Shown here: piece after piece, positions 55,809-57,479 of the stretch | Position numbering within the stretch: the stretch's first letter is position 1 | Layout of the letters: each line of letters starts with the position of its first letter | DNA from: Chloroflexia bacterium | GTDB taxonomy: Bacteria > Chloroflexota > Chloroflexia > Thermobaculales > Thermobaculaceae | Reading direction: 5' to 3' | Length of the DNA stretch: 57,479 nucleotides | Assembly (NCBI GenBank): GCA_030446765.1 | Contig: JAUJMR010000001.1 | Location: 184,253-241,731, forward strand | Translations under genes and position numbers: made by a program | The notes under the pieces: model-generated | What the model saw: the letters and a program-made list of their open reading frames with translations, nothing else | Databases searched by the model: none | Told to the model about the DNA's origin: nothing

Positions 55809-56735
55809 TTACAGTCGTGCGGGTGTGTGGGTCCGTTCGTAGCTATCGCGCAGGTAGCGGTCTGTGACGCGCGTGTAGCGTTGGGTGGTCGCGAGGCTGG
55901 AGTGCCCGAGGAACGCCTGGACAATGCGCGTGTCCGCACCCGCCTGCAGCTTGTGGACCGCGAACGTGTGCCGTAGCGTGTGCGGGGTCGGCGCCGACAT
56001 CAAACCCACTCCCCGCGAGTATCGCCGAATCGCACCTTGCACAGACCGCGACGTGAGCCGGTGCTGTCCCTTCGGCCCCTTGTAGGGCAGGAAGAGCGCG
56101 GGGAACTCATCCTCCCGACTATCCAAGTACGTTCGAAGCAGAGCTTGCGCGAGCTCATCCACGAACACCAAGCGCGGTTTTCTGCCCTTGCCGACGATGG
56201 GCAGCTCCAGCACCTGCCCCTCTCCGAGGCGCGCGAGTGGCACCTGGTCGCGATCAAGCGAACAGATCTCGGCAACACGCATGCCCGAGCAGTAGAGGAG
56301 TGCGAGCAACGCGCGATCCCGCCTGCCCCACGGCTTCGACGCGTCTGGCGCCGAGAGCAGCGCGCCGACGTCTTCAGGCGAGAGCGCTTTGATCCCGGAC
56401 AGGTCCATGTGGCTCTTCGGGAGTTTCGCATCGTCGCGAGTGAGCTCGGTGCGCCCCTCCTCGTGGAGGTAGGCCAGAAAGCTGCGCAGCGCCGAGACAT
56501 ACTTCGTATACGTCGCATCGTCGAGATCTCGTTCCGCCACCAGGTGTCGCTGCCACGCCTTGATCGTCGCGCGGTTGAGCGAGTCAGGTGCGAATCCGGC
56601 CCCAGTCCGCCCTTCGAGCCACGCCACCAGCGAGCACAGCACCTGTCGGTACGTGCGCACGGTGCTGGCCGCAAGACCCTCCTCAACCAGGCAGTAACTT
56701 AGGAACTCTTCCACAGACTCAGGCGCCTCAGCCAT
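55809..56735 (-). CDS. Tyrosine recombinase, XerC/XerD-like
   Basis: The product is 308 residues, the usual Xer length. The N-terminal SAM-like domain (residues 7-95) is followed by the catalytic domain with Arg153 in CSGMRVAEI, Lys183 in VGKGRKPRLV, HTLR (His252, Arg255), His278 in LGHSSLATTQ and the nucleophile Tyr287 in RYTRV. All catalytic positions are present. It could be the chromosomal dimer-resolving recombinase or one linked to mobile DNA; no attachment site was seen. The ATG at 56735 with GAGGAGGG upstream is the best start. A divergent gene begins at 56902. Confidence 0.92.
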   Translation of the reverse strand: MAEAPESVEEFLSYCLVEEGLAASTVRTYRQVLCSLVAWLEGRTGAGFAPDSLNRATIKAWQRHLVAERDLDDATYTKYVSALRSFLAYLHEEGRTELTRDDAKLPKSHMDLSGIKALSPEDVGALLSAPDASKPWGRRDRALLALLYCSGMRVAEICSLDRDQVPLARLGEGQVLELPIVGKGRKPRLVFVDELAQALLRTYLDSREDEFPALFLPYKGPKGQHRLTSRSVQGAIRRYSRGVGLMSAPTPHTLRHTFAVHKLQAGADTRIVQAFLGHSSLATTQRYTRVTDRYLRDSYERTHTPARL

Positions 56736-56901
56736 CTCCCCATCCCTCCTCAAGCGACGCTACCGAGTGTTCGGTGCGGTCGCAAGTCCCTCCGGTCACG
56801 GAGCCCTTCCAGCGTGGCTGGTTCTAGGTTGCTCGCTCGATACGTCCCCTGCCCGGTGTATACTGCGATCCGGACGGTGCACGAGGAAGGGACGGGCAAG
56901 A

Positions 56902-57479
56902 ATGGCGATGATGCGGCCGACGTACAGTCTGCGTCACTTCGAGAGCGAGCTTGCGAACGAGGGCCTACCGCAGTTTCCGGTTTACGGGATGCTGCTCTAC
57001 ACACCGCAGGACGGTCTTAATGAACGGTTGCACACATACATCCGAAGTCACTGGGAGATGATGGACGGACTCACAGGCGCAAATTGGGGCCTGCTCGTGA
57101 TCGAGGACCTGAACCCCGCTGGGCATCCCATTGAGGAGTTCAAGCCTGAAGATGTGTATGAGCTTACTCGCTTGCTCGGGATCTCCGTCGCGGATGTCCC
57201 GAGCCTCGTGTTCTTCACGGATCCCCGCGAGCGCCGGGAGACACTCGTCCTCAAGCTCAAGGAACTGCTGCCTCCGCCGACTGAGCTCACCGACGACCAC
57301 CTCACCGCGTTCTTCCGAGACACCGCGGCGGTCGTCGACCGATGCGCGGGCCGTCCCGCTAGCTGCCGCCTAAACTGCCTGCGCCACGATCTTCGTGCCG
57401 GGTTGCCGCAGTCAGAGGAGTCGGTGCAGCAGGCGAAGGATGCGAGTGGATGGCTTGTCTCGTCAACGGTTACTGCAGC
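56902..57479 (+). CDS. Hypothetical protein (3' end beyond window)
   Basis: The frame is open from ATG 56902 to the window edge (192 full codons). The N-terminal 130 residues include RHFESELANEGLPQFPVYGM, WGLLVIEDLNPAGHPIEEFK and LGISVADVPSLVFFTDPRER, a compact alpha/beta region of unknown family. Many stop-free codons and an AAGGGACGGG stretch upstream support it as real. Function cannot be proposed. It is divergent from the recombinase gene. Confidence 0.65.
   Translation, partial: MAMMRPTYSLRHFESELANEGLPQFPVYGMLLYTPQDGLNERLHTYIRSHWEMMDGLTGANWGLLVIEDLNPAGHPIEEFKPEDVYELTRLLGISVADVPSLVFFTDPRERRETLVLKLKELLPPPTELTDDHLTAFFRDTAAVVDRCAGRPASCRLNCLRHDLRAGLPQSEESVQQAKDASGWLVSSTVTA

Noticed and set aside
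1-57479. tRNA, rRNA or riboswitch genes
   Set aside because: Reading for the T-loop signature GGTTCGA in a cloverleaf context, for rRNA-like sequence and for common riboswitch cores gave nothing convincing; a covariance-model search would be needed to exclude them fully.

Overview
The window is GC-rich bacterial chromosome from a free-living heterotroph. The gene families (GH130 phosphorylase, short alpha-glucan phosphorylase, NrfD-type membrane subunit, GAF/PAS/GGDEF/EAL protein, ECF sigma factor with a long cysteine-rich tail, DUF2089/DUF4097/GIN-domain operon) fit a Chloroflexota, Thermomicrobia-like organism. That placement is inference from family content; there is no rRNA or tRNA gene in the window to prove it. 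GTG and TTG starts, AGGAGG-type ribosome binding sites and GTGA/ATGA stop-start overlaps are frequent.

Layout. 1-8.4 kb: a partial cupredoxin-like protein with a His-rich partner, endonuclease V, a niacin transporter with its NiaR repressor (interrupted by an amber codon), a GHMP sugar kinase, a class V aminotransferase, a DUF2171-like protein, an alpha/beta hydrolase and methionine aminopeptidase. 8.5-23.7 kb: a proline-catabolism dehydrogenase, an IscU-like protein lacking one ligand cysteine, a methyltransferase, an EamA exporter, a GT4 glycosyltransferase, an XRE regulator, a decayed cupin, a protein with an internal duplication, a PQQ-repeat lipoprotein, an ABC ATPase coupled to a HAD phosphatase, a PhyH dioxygenase and an NrfD-type membrane subunit. 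24-31 kb: a c-di-GMP GGDEF/EAL protein, then a formate dehydrogenase operon whose catalytic subunit reads through an in-frame UGA as selenocysteine, with a bacterial SECIS hairpin directly after it. 31-41.8 kb: carbohydrate and amino-acid genes (GH130, SDR epimerase, gamma-glutamyltransferase, glucan phosphorylase, prephenate dehydratase), a decayed ZIP transporter and an M23 peptidase/HAD pair.

42-47 kb is a gene graveyard: a PPK2 gene broken by four single-base losses, an IS1182-type remnant with recognisable inverted ends, a second broken cupin, and an IS630-type element whose TA-flanked ends sit inside the last segment of an ABC permease gene. The severed 3' end of that gene lies on the far side of the element.

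47-55 kb holds what look like two envelope-response modules: an ECF sigma factor with a zinc-ribbon tail in an operon with an ABC exporter, and a four-gene operon (DUF2089 regulator, two DUF4097-type repeat proteins, one GIN-domain protein). Three of its four products end in the same short helical tail, and a perfect palindrome overlaps the -35 box of its promoter. This second operon is the best candidate for an undescribed system. The window closes with a tyrosine recombinase and a partial gene of unknown function.
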